Below, in pieces: positions 33,954 to 42,639 of a stretch of DNA of 64,000 bases. The notes below the pieces were generated by a model. The model had not been told where the DNA came from. It saw nothing but the letters and a program-made list of their open reading frames with translations, and searched no databases. A program made the position numbers and the translations under genes. Source of the stretch: JBGQOG01 sp052113705 (GTDB lineage: Bacteria; Pseudomonadota; Alphaproteobacteria; Rhodobacterales; Rhodobacteraceae); the NCBI RefSeq assembly GCF_052113705.1, contig NZ_JBGQOG010000003.1:124001-188000 (forward strand), in the 5' to 3' direction. Every line of letters begins with the position of its first letter. The stretch's first letter is position 1.

Positions 33954-34808
33954 ATGACTCCCGACATTCAGATCAGCCATCTGAAAACCCTGATCGCGAT
34001 TGCCGAGGAGGGTGGCTTTGTTGCCGCCGCCGCGCGGGTCGGGCGCACGCAATCGGCGGTGACCCAGCAGATGCAGGCGCTGGAGCAGATCGTGGGCGCG
34101 CCGTTGTTTCGCGCGCGGGGACGGCAGCGCGAACTGACCGAAGAGGGGCATATCCTGCTGCGTTACGGGCGCGAGATCGTGTCTTTGTGCAACCATGCCG
34201 TCTCGGCTTCCGGGCGCAGCCATCTGAGCGGCACGATCACCATCGGCGCCCCGCAGGAGATTGCCGAAGAACTTTTGCCCAAGGTCCTCGCGCGTTTTGC
34301 CAAGGCCTGGCCGAACATGCGCTTGCTGATCCATGTGGACCGCAGCCCCAATCTGATGCAGATGCTGGAGGAGGGGCGGCTGGATCTGACCCTGAGCACC
34401 CGGCGCTCCGAGAATTATGACAGCGTGATGCTGATGGTGCTGCCGGTGCTCTGGATCGCGGGCACCGCGTGGCAACGCAGCCCCGGAGAGCCGCTGCAAC
34501 TGATCCTGGCCGATGAACCCAGCATGTTCCGCCGCATCGCCTTGGCAGCATTGGACCTCAGTGGTCTGCCCTATGTCGAACGTCTGACCTCGCCATCACT
34601 GGCGGGGGTACGGCTTGCCATCTCATCAGGGTTGGGGATCACGGCGCGCACCCAAAGCGCGTTTTTCGCCAGCACACAGATCCTGGATGAGCGACATGGC
34701 CTGCCGCCGCTGCCCAATATCTCCTACTATCTGTATCGCGCGACGCCGCAGCCCAGCCCGGCGGTACAGGACCTGTTCGAGATGATCGTGGACCATAGCA
34801 CCGCGTGA
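33954..34808 (+). CDS. LysR family transcriptional regulator
   Basis: This is a 284-residue LysR-type regulator. The HTH is at residues about 5-65 (QISHLKTLIAIAEEGGFVAA, then AARVGRTQSAVTQQMQALE), followed by the effector-binding domain. It starts at ATG 33954; an upstream in-frame start at 33921 would overlap the operator-like repeat. It is divergent from tctC and is the expected activator of the transporter/thiol dioxygenase operon. Confidence 0.9.
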   Translation: MTPDIQISHLKTLIAIAEEGGFVAAAARVGRTQSAVTQQMQALEQIVGAPLFRARGRQRELTEEGHILLRYGREIVSLCNHAVSASGRSHLSGTITIGAPQEIAEELLPKVLARFAKAWPNMRLLIHVDRSPNLMQMLEEGRLDLTLSTRRSENYDSVMLMVLPVLWIAGTAWQRSPGEPLQLILADEPSMFRRIALAALDLSGLPYVERLTSPSLAGVRLAISSGLGITARTQSAFFASTQILDERHGLPPLPNISYYLYRATPQPSPAVQDLFEMIVDHSTA

Positions 34809-34919
34809 GCCTCTGGCCCGGGTGATCGGCCAGGATCTGGGGTGGCGGCCTCTCCGGGCGCGGGCGGCAGGTCCTATCGTGCGGCAATTCGCGCCTGCTC
34901 AGCGGCTGTGGCGGCCAGA

Positions 34920-34970
34920 GCGCGGCCGGAGCGCGGCGGGGGCGCGGCGGGGGCGCGGCGGGGGCGCGGC
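34920..34970. repeat. 11-bp tandem repeat (GCGCGGCGGGG)
   Basis: Three full copies of an 11-bp GC-rich unit occupy 34931-34963, with a degenerate copy before (34920-34930) and a partial one after. The array lies in the 162-bp gap between the LysR gene and the convergent LuxR gene, ending at the LuxR stop. It is likely a slippage-prone minisatellite without a gene. Confidence 0.85.
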
Positions 34971-35774
34971 CTATTCCAGATCTGCCAAAGAGGCAATGAA
35001 ACTGGAAAACAATTCGCCCTGCGAACTGACCCGCAACTTGGCATAGATATTCCGCCGGTGGATACGCACCGTGCCCGGCGAAATGCCCAAGGCCGCACCG
35101 GTCGCTTCGGCGGAATAGCCCTTCAGCACATATTCGACGATCTCGGCCTCGCGCGGGGTCAGCAAGTTGCGCCCAAAACTCTGGAACGCCTGCTCGATCA
35201 ATTGCGGCAAGCGCGGCGGGCTGACCGGCGGACGATCCGAAAGCTGCGCGCCCAGATCCTTCCAATGATGGCGCGCGGCAGCGGCGATAAAGGGGAACAT
35301 GTCGTCCAGGTCACGAAATTCCCGCGCGGAAAACACCTTGTTCGCGCGCATCGCCGAGATCACCACGCTGATATTCTCATCGATTCCGACGATAAAGCCC
35401 ACTTCTTCGGCAAGTCCGGTCTGCACATAGTAGTTGCGGAAATACTCGCCCTGATAAAAGCGGTCTGGCGCCAGATCGCGCAATCGCACCACACGCGAGG
35501 CCGTCGGCGCGGCCGAATGCTGATAGAGCGGGTCCAGAAGATAGGGCCCTTCCTGATAGTCATCAATCATCACTCGCCGTTTGGCTTCGGGAAAATCATC
35601 ATAAAGATCAAGGGGTCGCCTGTCGCTGGGATAGGCAAAGATCACCGTGAATTCAAAGGGCACAACGCGGCGCATCGCCTCGGTGAGAACGCGTGCGAAC
35701 TCGGGCTTTCCCAAGGCCTCAACCACCCGGGCCCCTGCCGAGAACCAATCCGCCATCTGAATTTTCTTCGTCAT
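34971..35774 (-). CDS. LuxR family transcriptional regulator
   Basis: This is a 267-residue protein with a C-terminal LuxR-type HTH (LTPREAEIVEYVLKGYSAEA, then TGAALGISPGTVRIHRRNIY). The N-terminal 190 residues look like a GAF/PAS-type sensor (VPFEFTVIFAYPSDRRPLDL). I do not recognise the pattern of an acyl-homoserine-lactone pocket. No LuxI is in the window. It is divergent from the second polyamine-type ABC importer with about 100 bp between them, and probably regulates it; a CCGT/ACGG inverted repeat at 35817-35835 is a weak candidate site. Confidence 0.85.
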   Translation of the reverse strand: MTKKIQMADWFSAGARVVEALGKPEFARVLTEAMRRVVPFEFTVIFAYPSDRRPLDLYDDFPEAKRRVMIDDYQEGPYLLDPLYQHSAAPTASRVVRLRDLAPDRFYQGEYFRNYYVQTGLAEEVGFIVGIDENISVVISAMRANKVFSAREFRDLDDMFPFIAAAARHHWKDLGAQLSDRPPVSPPRLPQLIEQAFQSFGRNLLTPREAEIVEYVLKGYSAEATGAALGISPGTVRIHRRNIYAKLRVSSQGELFSSFIASLADLE

Positions 35775-35871
35775 CTATGCCCTTTTGGATATATACAGCA
35801 ATTCGGCATTTCCCTACCGTTTCCCAAAGATACGGCTTAGTCCCGTCAGGGCAACAGGAAAGAAAGCTGGC

Positions 35872-37059
35872 ATGACATTCGATTTCGCCAGCGCAAGGGG
35901 CAGCATGACCGAACAGCACGCAACCGCACCGGGCGCACCATCCGACAGTGTCACATCCGCAGATGCCGTCGCCGAGTTTGTCAATGCCAGCAAGCGCTTC
36001 GGCTCGGTTCTGGCGGCGGATCGGATCAACCTGCGCATCCGGCGCGGAGAGTTCCTGTCGTTTCTCGGGCCCTCGGGATGCGGGAAAACCACCGCCTTGC
36101 GGATGCTCGCGGGGTTTGAGAGCCCGAGCGACGGTGAGGTGATGATCGACGGACAGGCGGCGAGCAACACGCCTGCGCACCGTCGCCCGGTGAACATGGT
36201 GTTTCAGCACTACGCGCTGTTTCCGCATATGACCGTGGCGCAGAACGTCGGCTATGGGCTGCGCCAGCGGCGCCCGCGCCTGCCGAAATCCGAGATCGCG
36301 GCAAAAGTTGCCAAAGCGCTGGCAAAGGTCCGGCTCGATGACTTCGGTCCGCGACGGATCTGGGAGATGTCCGGCGGCCAACAGCAGCGCGTCGCCCTCG
36401 CCCGCGCCATCGTGAACGAGCCGAAGATCTTGTTGCTGGATGAACCGATGGCCGCGCTGGATGCCAAGCTGCGCGGCGAAATGCAGCGCGAACTGCTGGA
36501 CCTGCAGCGCAGTCTGGGCATCACCTTCGTGCTGGTCACCCATGATCAGGAAGAAGCGCTGAGCATGTCCGACCGGATCTGCATCATGGGAAAGGGCCGC
36601 ATCGCGCAGGTCGGCACGCCGCAAGATCTCTATGACCGCCCCGCCAACCGTTACGTCGCCGATTTCGTCGGCAAGGCCAATATCCTCACCGGCATGCTGC
36701 TGTCGCAACAAGACGGGCTGGCGCAGGTGGCGCTGGCGGACGGCACCCGGGTTCTGGTGCGCGCCGAGGCAAGCGCCGTGCCCGGCCCTGTTGATCTGGC
36801 CGTGCGCCCCGAAGTTCTGAACCTCGCACGCCCCGATGCGCCCCTGCCCGAGGGCAGCCGCGCGCTGGCGGCGCGGATCACCCATCGCACCTTTCTGGGC
36901 GATCACACCGAATACCTGCTGCAAGCCGATGCGATTGGCGCGCTGCAGGTCAACGTCCCGCGACAGGCCGAAAGAGCCATGGGCGGGCATGATGTGGGCA
37001 CCATTGTCCATGTCCACTGGGCCACAGGCTCGGGTCTTGTGCTGGCCGCGCAAGACTAA
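35872..37059 (+). CDS. ABC transporter ATP-binding protein, PotA/PotG-like
   Basis: This is a 395-residue ATPase. After an N-terminal extension of about 40 residues it has Walker A GPSGCGKTT, Q-loop FQHYALFPHM, signature MSGGQQQRVALARAI, Walker B ILLLDEPMAALD and switch VTHDQEEAL, then a TOBE-type C-terminal domain. I start it at ATG 35872, preceded by GGAAAGAAAG; the in-frame ATG at 35905 is an alternative. It is the first gene of the importer operon, unlike in the window's first ABC operon, where the binding protein comes first. Confidence 0.92.
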   Translation: MTFDFASARGSMTEQHATAPGAPSDSVTSADAVAEFVNASKRFGSVLAADRINLRIRRGEFLSFLGPSGCGKTTALRMLAGFESPSDGEVMIDGQAASNTPAHRRPVNMVFQHYALFPHMTVAQNVGYGLRQRRPRLPKSEIAAKVAKALAKVRLDDFGPRRIWEMSGGQQQRVALARAIVNEPKILLLDEPMAALDAKLRGEMQRELLDLQRSLGITFVLVTHDQEEALSMSDRICIMGKGRIAQVGTPQDLYDRPANRYVADFVGKANILTGMLLSQQDGLAQVALADGTRVLVRAEASAVPGPVDLAVRPEVLNLARPDAPLPEGSRALAARITHRTFLGDHTEYLLQADAIGALQVNVPRQAERAMGGHDVGTIVHVHWATGSGLVLAAQD

Positions 37060-37095
37060 GCCCCGCTCCACCGCGTCCAAACAGGGAAAATTACA

Positions 37096-38250
37096 ATGAA
37101 TGACGATAACCTGCCGATTTCACGCCAGAAATTCATCGAAGAACTGCGCCGCTATGAAAAGGGCTCCGTCTCACGGCGGCATTTTCTGGGGGTGACGGGC
37201 CTTGGCACGGCGATGGCCGTGATGGGCGGCGCCCTGCCGGGCTTCATCCCCGGACGCGCCCGCGCCGAGGGTCTGGGCGACCGCGCCGTTCTGGCCACCT
37301 GGCCAAACTATCACGATCCGGCCAATTTTGACCTCTTTGCCGAAGAGAGCGGGGTCTACACGCAGGTCAATGTCTTCGGGTCGAACGAGGAAATGTTGGC
37401 CAAGATTCAGGCCGGCGGCTCGGGCTGGGACGTGTTCGTGCCCACCAACTACGCAATCTCAACCTATGTTGACGCCGATCTGATCGAGCCGCTCGACCTG
37501 TCGAAACTGCCCAATTATGACGCCGCCGCCAATGATCCGCGCTTTGCGGATGCGGGCACCATCGGCGGCAAAGTCTATGCTGTGCCAAAGAACTGGGGCA
37601 CGACGGGCATCGCCTTCAATTCGGGCAAGACCGGCGGCGTCGTGAACAGCTGGAAGGCCTTTTTCGACGGCGCGCGCGATCAGTGGACGGGCCGGGCGAT
37701 GGTGCATGACTATCAGCTGACCACCATCGGCAATGCGCTGGTCTATTTCGGGCACAGCTTTAACTCGATCGACCCGGCGCATCTGGCCGATGCCGAAAGG
37801 CTCTTGATCGACGTCAAACCGCATTTGTTCGCGATTTCATCGGATTACCAACCAGCGATGCGCAACGGTGACGCCTGGCTGACCATGTGCTGGACCGGTG
37901 ACGGCAAGCAGATGAATGCGGACATGCCCGACATCGGCTTTGCCCTTGGCAAGGAAGGCGGCGAGATCTGGTCGGATTATTACGCGATTCCGAAAGACAG
38001 CCCGCACCGCGAGGCGGCCTATGCGCTGATCAACTTCCTGCTCAAGCCCGAGGTGGCGGCGCGTGATGCGCTGGCGCATGGCTATCCGGTGGCGGATGCG
38101 CGGGTGAACGCGCTGCTGCCCGAGGCGCTGCTGAACGATCCGATCCTGTATCCGGCGGCAGAAAGCCTGAACGCGCTGGAGTTCGGGGCGGCAGTCACAC
38201 TGACCGATCCCAACCGTGCCGAGCTGATGGCCCGCTTCAAATCGGCCTGA
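37096..38250 (+). CDS. ABC transporter substrate-binding protein, polyamine type
   Basis: This is a 384-residue PotD/PotF-like binding protein. A long N-region ending in VSRRHFLGVTGLGTAMAVMG is a clear twin-arginine signal, so the protein is probably exported folded. The mature part contains VLATWPNYHDPANFDLF and MLAKIQAGGSGWDVFVPTNY, typical of the family. Ligand identity is unknown; the cluster lacks a ureohydrolase but ends with an SDR. It is followed after 17 bp by the first permease. Confidence 0.9.
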   Translation: MNDDNLPISRQKFIEELRRYEKGSVSRRHFLGVTGLGTAMAVMGGALPGFIPGRARAEGLGDRAVLATWPNYHDPANFDLFAEESGVYTQVNVFGSNEEMLAKIQAGGSGWDVFVPTNYAISTYVDADLIEPLDLSKLPNYDAAANDPRFADAGTIGGKVYAVPKNWGTTGIAFNSGKTGGVVNSWKAFFDGARDQWTGRAMVHDYQLTTIGNALVYFGHSFNSIDPAHLADAERLLIDVKPHLFAISSDYQPAMRNGDAWLTMCWTGDGKQMNADMPDIGFALGKEGGEIWSDYYAIPKDSPHREAAYALINFLLKPEVAARDALAHGYPVADARVNALLPEALLNDPILYPAAESLNALEFGAAVTLTDPNRAELMARFKSA

Positions 38251-38267
38251 GGAAAGGGAACCGGACG

Positions 38268-39125
38268 ATGGCTATGACGCAAAGCAAGGCGCGCGCGCTG
38301 CTGCTGACACCTGCGGGGCTCTGGTATGCGGCGCTTTTGCTGCTGCCTCTGGCCGTCGTCCTGATCTTTTCCTTCGGGGAACGCTCTGCCGTGGGCGGCT
38401 ACGCCCCCGGCTTTTCGCTGGATCAATATGCCAATCTGCCGGCCCGGTTTGCGGCCTTTTACAACACGCTGACCCTGGCGCCCGTGGGCACCATGGCGGC
38501 CTTGCTGATCGCCTATCCGCTCGCCTATTTTCTGGCCGTGAAGGTTGATCCCCGCTGGAAAACCCTGCTTCTGGTGCTGGTGATCGTGCCCTTCTGGACC
38601 TCGATCCTGATCCGGTCTTATGCGTGGATATTCTTGCTGGGCGGCAAGGGGATACCGGCGCTGCTGGCCGCTTTCGGGCTCGAGGATCTGCGGCTGATCA
38701 ACACGCCTTTCGCGGTGCTGGTGGGCATCGTGTACGGATATCTGCCGTTGATGGTGTTCCCGATCTATGTGGCGCTGGAAAAGCTGGACAAGCGCCTGCT
38801 GGAGGCCGCCGCCGATCTCGGCACCCCGCCGTGGCGCGCCTTTGTGCAAATCACCCTGCCGCTGTCGATGCCCGGGGTGCTGACCGGATCGATGCTGGTG
38901 TTCATCCTGCTGATGGGCGAATTCCTGATCCCCTCGATTCTGGGCGGCGGCAAGGTGTTTTTCGTCGGCAATGCGCTGGTCGATCTGTTCCTGCAATCGC
39001 GCAACTGGGCCTTTGGATCGGCGGTCGCGGTGGCACTGGTGGTGATCATGCTGATTGTCGTGGGGATCTATGCGCGCGCGCTGCGCCGGTTCGGCACCGG
39101 GCGCGATGATGTCGGCCTGATGTGA
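38268..39125 (+). CDS. ABC transporter permease, PotB/PotH-like
   Basis: This is a 285-residue permease with six hydrophobic segments. The EAA loop is LEAAADLGTPPWRAFVQITL. Segments FWTSILIRSYAWIFLLGGKG and GEFLIPSILGGGKVFFVGNA are characteristic of PotB/PotH proteins. It overlaps no neighbour; the next permease starts 7 bp after its stop. Confidence 0.9.
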   Translation: MAMTQSKARALLLTPAGLWYAALLLLPLAVVLIFSFGERSAVGGYAPGFSLDQYANLPARFAAFYNTLTLAPVGTMAALLIAYPLAYFLAVKVDPRWKTLLLVLVIVPFWTSILIRSYAWIFLLGGKGIPALLAAFGLEDLRLINTPFAVLVGIVYGYLPLMVFPIYVALEKLDKRLLEAAADLGTPPWRAFVQITLPLSMPGVLTGSMLVFILLMGEFLIPSILGGGKVFFVGNALVDLFLQSRNWAFGSAVAVALVVIMLIVVGIYARALRRFGTGRDDVGLM

Positions 39126-39132
39126 GGATGCC

Positions 39133-39939
39133 ATGAGATTATATGCTTTCGCCGTCTACCTGTTCCTCTATCTGCCGATTGGCATCATCGCGCTGTTTTC
39201 CTTTTCCGCCGGACGCTCGGCAACCTCGATGCAGGGTTTTTCGCTCAATTGGTACAGCAAGGCGCTGCACAATCCCTTTGTGATGGAGGCGCTTTGGACT
39301 TCGGTGCGCGTGGCGCTGATGTCGGCGCTGCTGGCGGCGGTGTTTGGCACCATGGCCGCACTGGCGCTGACCGGCATGCGCGGGCGGCTGCGCAAGGTCT
39401 TTGACCTTCTGGTGCAGATCGCGGTGATGATCCCGGGGATTGTGATCGGCATTGCCACGCTGATCGCGCTGGTCACCGTGTTTGACCTCATCAACCCCTG
39501 GCTTGAGGCGGCTGTCGGCTGGAAGCTCAGCCTCGGCACCGTCTCCCTGGTGGGCGCGCATGGGCTCTTCACCATGTCGCTGGTGATTTTGCTGGTGCGC
39601 GGCCGCATGGAAACCTTCGACAAGGCATTGATCGAAGCTTCCGGAGATCTGGGCGCCAACGCCTTTTCCACCTTCTGGCAGGTGACATTGCCACTGATCG
39701 CCCCGGCGATCTTGGCAGGCTTCCTGCTGGCTTTCACCTTCAGCTTTGATGATTTCATCATCGCTTTCTTCGTCTCGGGGTCTGAGACGACGCTGCCGAT
39801 CTACGTCTTTTCGTCGATCCGCCGCGGTGTCACCCCGGAAATCAACGCGATCGGCACGATGGTGATGGTCGCTTCGCTCGGTGCTCTGATCCTCGCGCAG
39901 TTGTTGCTGCGCCGGGGCGGAAGCGGCGCGCGCAACTAA
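39133..39939 (+). CDS. ABC transporter permease, PotC/PotI-like
   Basis: This is a 268-residue permease with about six hydrophobic segments. The EAA loop is LIEASGDLGANAFSTFWQVT, and SFDDFIIAFFVSGSETTLPI near the C terminus is a family hallmark. It completes the membrane part of the second polyamine-type importer. Confidence 0.9.
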   Translation: MRLYAFAVYLFLYLPIGIIALFSFSAGRSATSMQGFSLNWYSKALHNPFVMEALWTSVRVALMSALLAAVFGTMAALALTGMRGRLRKVFDLLVQIAVMIPGIVIGIATLIALVTVFDLINPWLEAAVGWKLSLGTVSLVGAHGLFTMSLVILLVRGRMETFDKALIEASGDLGANAFSTFWQVTLPLIAPAILAGFLLAFTFSFDDFIIAFFVSGSETTLPIYVFSSIRRGVTPEINAIGTMVMVASLGALILAQLLLRRGGSGARN

Positions 39940-39958
39940 TTCAAGTCAGGAGAGACCC

Positions 39959-40714
39959 ATGCTCAAGGATCGTATCGCGCTGGTGACGGCAGCGGGCTCA
40001 GGGATCGGGCGCGCAGGCGCCGTGGCCATGGCGCGCGAAGGGGCCTTTGTGGTGGTCAGCGATCTCAACAGCGGGCTGGCGGCGGAGACATTGGCATTGT
40101 TGCAAGCCGAGGGGGGCAAAGGCGAAGCTCTTGCCCTTGATGTGCGCGACGATGCCGCGATTGAGGCAGAGATCGCGCGGATCCTGCGCGATCACGGCCG
40201 CATCGACATCCTGCACAGCCATGCGGGGATCCAGATCCCGGGCAAGCTCGAAGAGGTCAACGGCGCACAGATGGATGCCGCCTGGGCGCTGAACGTGCGG
40301 GCGCATTTCGTGCTGTCGCGCGCGGTGATCGCGCCAATGCGCGCGCAGGGCGGCGGCTCGGTCATCATCACTGCCTCGAATTCGGGCTGCCAGTTCGACC
40401 GGGGCATGATTTCCTATGCCACCACCAAACATGCCGCTGTGGCGATGGTGAAACAGATGGCCGCCGATTACGCATCTGAGAACATACGCTTCAACGCTTT
40501 GTGCCCGGGCTTTGTCGACACGCCTTTCAATGCCGGGTTTGAAACCCAAATGGGCGGGCGGGCGGCGCTGGAGGGCTATGTCGCGCAGACCATCCCGATG
40601 GGGCGTTGGGCAAGCGTCGAGGAGATCGCCGATGGCATCGTTTACCTTGCCTCGCCCCGCTCGAGCTTTGTGACCGGCCTCGCGCTGGTGATTGATGGTG
40701 GCGAGATCCTCTGA
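39959..40714 (+). CDS. SDR family oxidoreductase
   Basis: This is a 251-residue classical short-chain dehydrogenase. The cofactor loop is VTAAGSGIGRAGAVAM, and the catalytic Ser, Tyr and Lys lie in TASNSGCQF and SYATTKHAAV. The C terminus FVTGLALVIDGGEI is typical. It follows the ABC importer with a 19-bp gap and GGAGAG before the ATG, so it probably processes the imported compound. It is convergent with the MaoC gene; ACCGCAA (40725) and TTGCGGT (40754) could form a weak stem between them. Confidence 0.9.
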   Translation: MLKDRIALVTAAGSGIGRAGAVAMAREGAFVVVSDLNSGLAAETLALLQAEGGKGEALALDVRDDAAIEAEIARILRDHGRIDILHSHAGIQIPGKLEEVNGAQMDAAWALNVRAHFVLSRAVIAPMRAQGGGSVIITASNSGCQFDRGMISYATTKHAAVAMVKQMAADYASENIRFNALCPGFVDTPFNAGFETQMGGRAALEGYVAQTIPMGRWASVEEIADGIVYLASPRSSFVTGLALVIDGGEIL

Positions 40715-40784
40715 CCCTGCCTGCACCGCAACGGGCGCCGGGGACGAAAACGATTGCGGTCGCGCGGCGAACCCGGTGGCTGCA

Positions 40785-41261
40785 TCAGCTTGCCTGTCCG
40801 GACGGGGGGTCGCCGATCAGCAAAATGCCCTGCGCGATCAGCGCCGGCTTGTCCGCGCCCGCGATTTCAACCGTCGCGTTCAACTCGATCCGCGTGCCCG
40901 CACGATGGGGCCGGACATCACCCAGACTCTGTCGCAGCCGGATGCTTGCCCCCACGGGAACGGGCGCGGTGAACCGCACCTTTTCATAGCCATAGTTCAG
41001 CCCGGCGCCGCGCCGCGCGATGTGAAAGATCTGGCGCTGAAGCCTCGGGATCAGCGCCAGAATATAGAGGCCATGCGCAATGGTTTTGCCACCGGGCTGC
41101 TCGCGCGCGGCCCGCGCCACATCCACATGAATCCAATGGTCGTCGCCCGTCAGTTCGGCAAAGCCGGTGATCTGATCCTGCGTGATCACATGCCAATCGG
41201 TCACGCCAAGGCTTTGACCGACATAGGCGGCCAGCCCCATCGGCTCGGGTACAGTAATCAT
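40785..41261 (-). CDS. MaoC-like acyl-CoA hydratase
   Basis: This is a 158-residue hot-dog-fold protein of the MaoC type. The catalytic Asp and His are expected in FAELTGDDHWIHVD, and TIAHGLYILALIPRL and VRFTAPVPVGASIRLR match the family. Such enzymes hydrate 2-enoyl-CoA to a 3-hydroxyacyl-CoA. It is divergent from the CoA transferase/acyl-CoA dehydrogenase operon, and the shared promoter carries one copy of the 24-bp palindrome, so it belongs to the same catabolic programme. Confidence 0.88.
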   Translation of the reverse strand: MITVPEPMGLAAYVGQSLGVTDWHVITQDQITGFAELTGDDHWIHVDVARAAREQPGGKTIAHGLYILALIPRLQRQIFHIARRGAGLNYGYEKVRFTAPVPVGASIRLRQSLGDVRPHRAGTRIELNATVEIAGADKPALIAQGILLIGDPPSGQAS

Positions 41262-41323
41262 CTGCGGAATCCTCCGGGTTTCGGGTGCCTGCCCCGGGAA
41301 GCAGGGCCACCCCCTTCAAAGTG

Positions 41324-41347
41324 ATAGAATCATAATTATAATTTTAA
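41324..41347. promoter_or_regulatory. candidate regulon operator, copy 1
   Basis: ATAGAATCATAATTATAATT followed by TTAA lies between the MaoC gene and the CoA transferase operon. It shares the TAGAATCAT(A)...TAT...T pattern with the copy at 57528-57551 and the spacing of the copies at 44877 and 56049. The AT-rich palindrome stands out sharply in this DNA. Confidence 0.55.
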
Positions 41348-41405
41348 GGTTGCGCAAGGCGGGCTGGCGGTAGATGCTCCGCCCCATGAAGAGGGGGAGA
41401 AACCG

Positions 41406-42629
41406 ATGGTCGGATGCCTTAGCCATATCCGGGTTCTGGATCTCAGCCGCGTCTTTGCCGGGCCATGGGCCGCCCAGATGCTGGCTGATTTTGGTGCAGA
41501 TGTCGTCAAACTGGAGCATGTGAAGGGCGGTGATGACGTGCGCCGCATGGGGGTTCCGCATCTGGGACCGGACGGAGAGCCGACGGGAGAGACCTCAAGC
41601 TTTCTGGCGATGAACCGCGGCAAGCGATCGGTCGCGCTCGATCTGAAAGCACCCGAGGCACAGGCGCTGGTGCGCAAACTCATCGAGACATCCGACGTGC
41701 TGATCGAGAATTTCAAGACCGGCACGCTGGCACGGATGGGTCTGGATTACGAGGCCGTGGCCCGCATCAATCCCCGGCTGGTCTATTGTTCGATCACCGG
41801 TTTTGGCCAGACCGGGCCAATGGCGCATTTGCCCGGATATGACCCGATCTTTCAGGCCATGAGCGGGCTGTTGAGCATCACCGGCACAGGCGCGGGCCAA
41901 CCCGGCGAGGGGCCCGCGCTGGTCGGCTATTCGATCTCGGACATCACCGCGGGGCAATATGCGGTTTCGGCGATTCTGGCCGCGCTCAATCACCGGGACG
42001 CCGTTTCGGGCGAAGGCCAGTTCATCGACATCGCGCTGTTGGACACTCAGATCCACGCCGCCTCGCATATGGCGATGAACTACCTGTCCTCCGGCACCTT
42101 GCCGCACCGCAACGGCACCGCCTCGCAGATCACCTGCCCCTGGCAGGCGTTCGACTGCGCCGACCGGCCGATCATGATTGCCATCGGCAATGATGCGCAA
42201 TTCGGGCGCTTTGCCACCTATCTGGGGCTGGACGGCGTGGCGGATGATCCGCGCTATGCGACCAACCTTGCGCGCGTGCAAAATGCGCAAACGCTGGTCC
42301 CGATGATCGCAGAGAAATTGGCCCGCCGCTCGGCCGACACGGTCTATGCCGAGCTGGAGGCGATCAGCATTCCGGCGGGGCCGCTGAACGCCTTTGATGA
42401 CACGTTCCGCATGCCACAGGTGCGGCACCGCGACCTCATCAAGACATTGGATCACCCCAGCGCGGGGCCCGTGCGCTACGTGGGCAATCCGGTGCAGATG
42501 TCGGGCTGCGATACGGGTGCCCGGCGGCATCCGCCACTTTTTGCCGAGCATACGGACGAGGTCCTGCGCGAGCTGGGGCTGGATGCGGACGAGATCGACG
42601 GTCTGCGGACCATCGGCGCGATCAGGTGA
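41406..42629 (+). CDS. CaiB/BaiF family (class III) CoA transferase
   Basis: This is a 407-residue class III CoA transferase. It begins LSHIRVLDLSRVFAGPWAAQ and has the family stretch MNRGKRSVALDLKAPEAQAL. The catalytic Asp is expected in PGYDPIFQAMSGL. It activates a carboxylic acid by moving CoA from a donor thioester. It heads an operon with two acyl-CoA dehydrogenases, 10 and 0 bp apart, so the substrate acid is probably oxidised next to an enoyl-CoA. It is one of three such genes in the cluster; the other two are at 49004 and 56293. Confidence 0.92.
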   Translation: MVGCLSHIRVLDLSRVFAGPWAAQMLADFGADVVKLEHVKGGDDVRRMGVPHLGPDGEPTGETSSFLAMNRGKRSVALDLKAPEAQALVRKLIETSDVLIENFKTGTLARMGLDYEAVARINPRLVYCSITGFGQTGPMAHLPGYDPIFQAMSGLLSITGTGAGQPGEGPALVGYSISDITAGQYAVSAILAALNHRDAVSGEGQFIDIALLDTQIHAASHMAMNYLSSGTLPHRNGTASQITCPWQAFDCADRPIMIAIGNDAQFGRFATYLGLDGVADDPRYATNLARVQNAQTLVPMIAEKLARRSADTVYAELEAISIPAGPLNAFDDTFRMPQVRHRDLIKTLDHPSAGPVRYVGNPVQMSGCDTGARRHPPLFAEHTDEVLRELGLDADEIDGLRTIGAIR

Positions 42630-42639
42630 GGAAACAGGC

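Noticed and set aside
35817..35835. CCGT...ACGG as a LuxR-box
   Set aside because: Four-base arms with a 12-base spacer are expected by chance; too weak for a feature.
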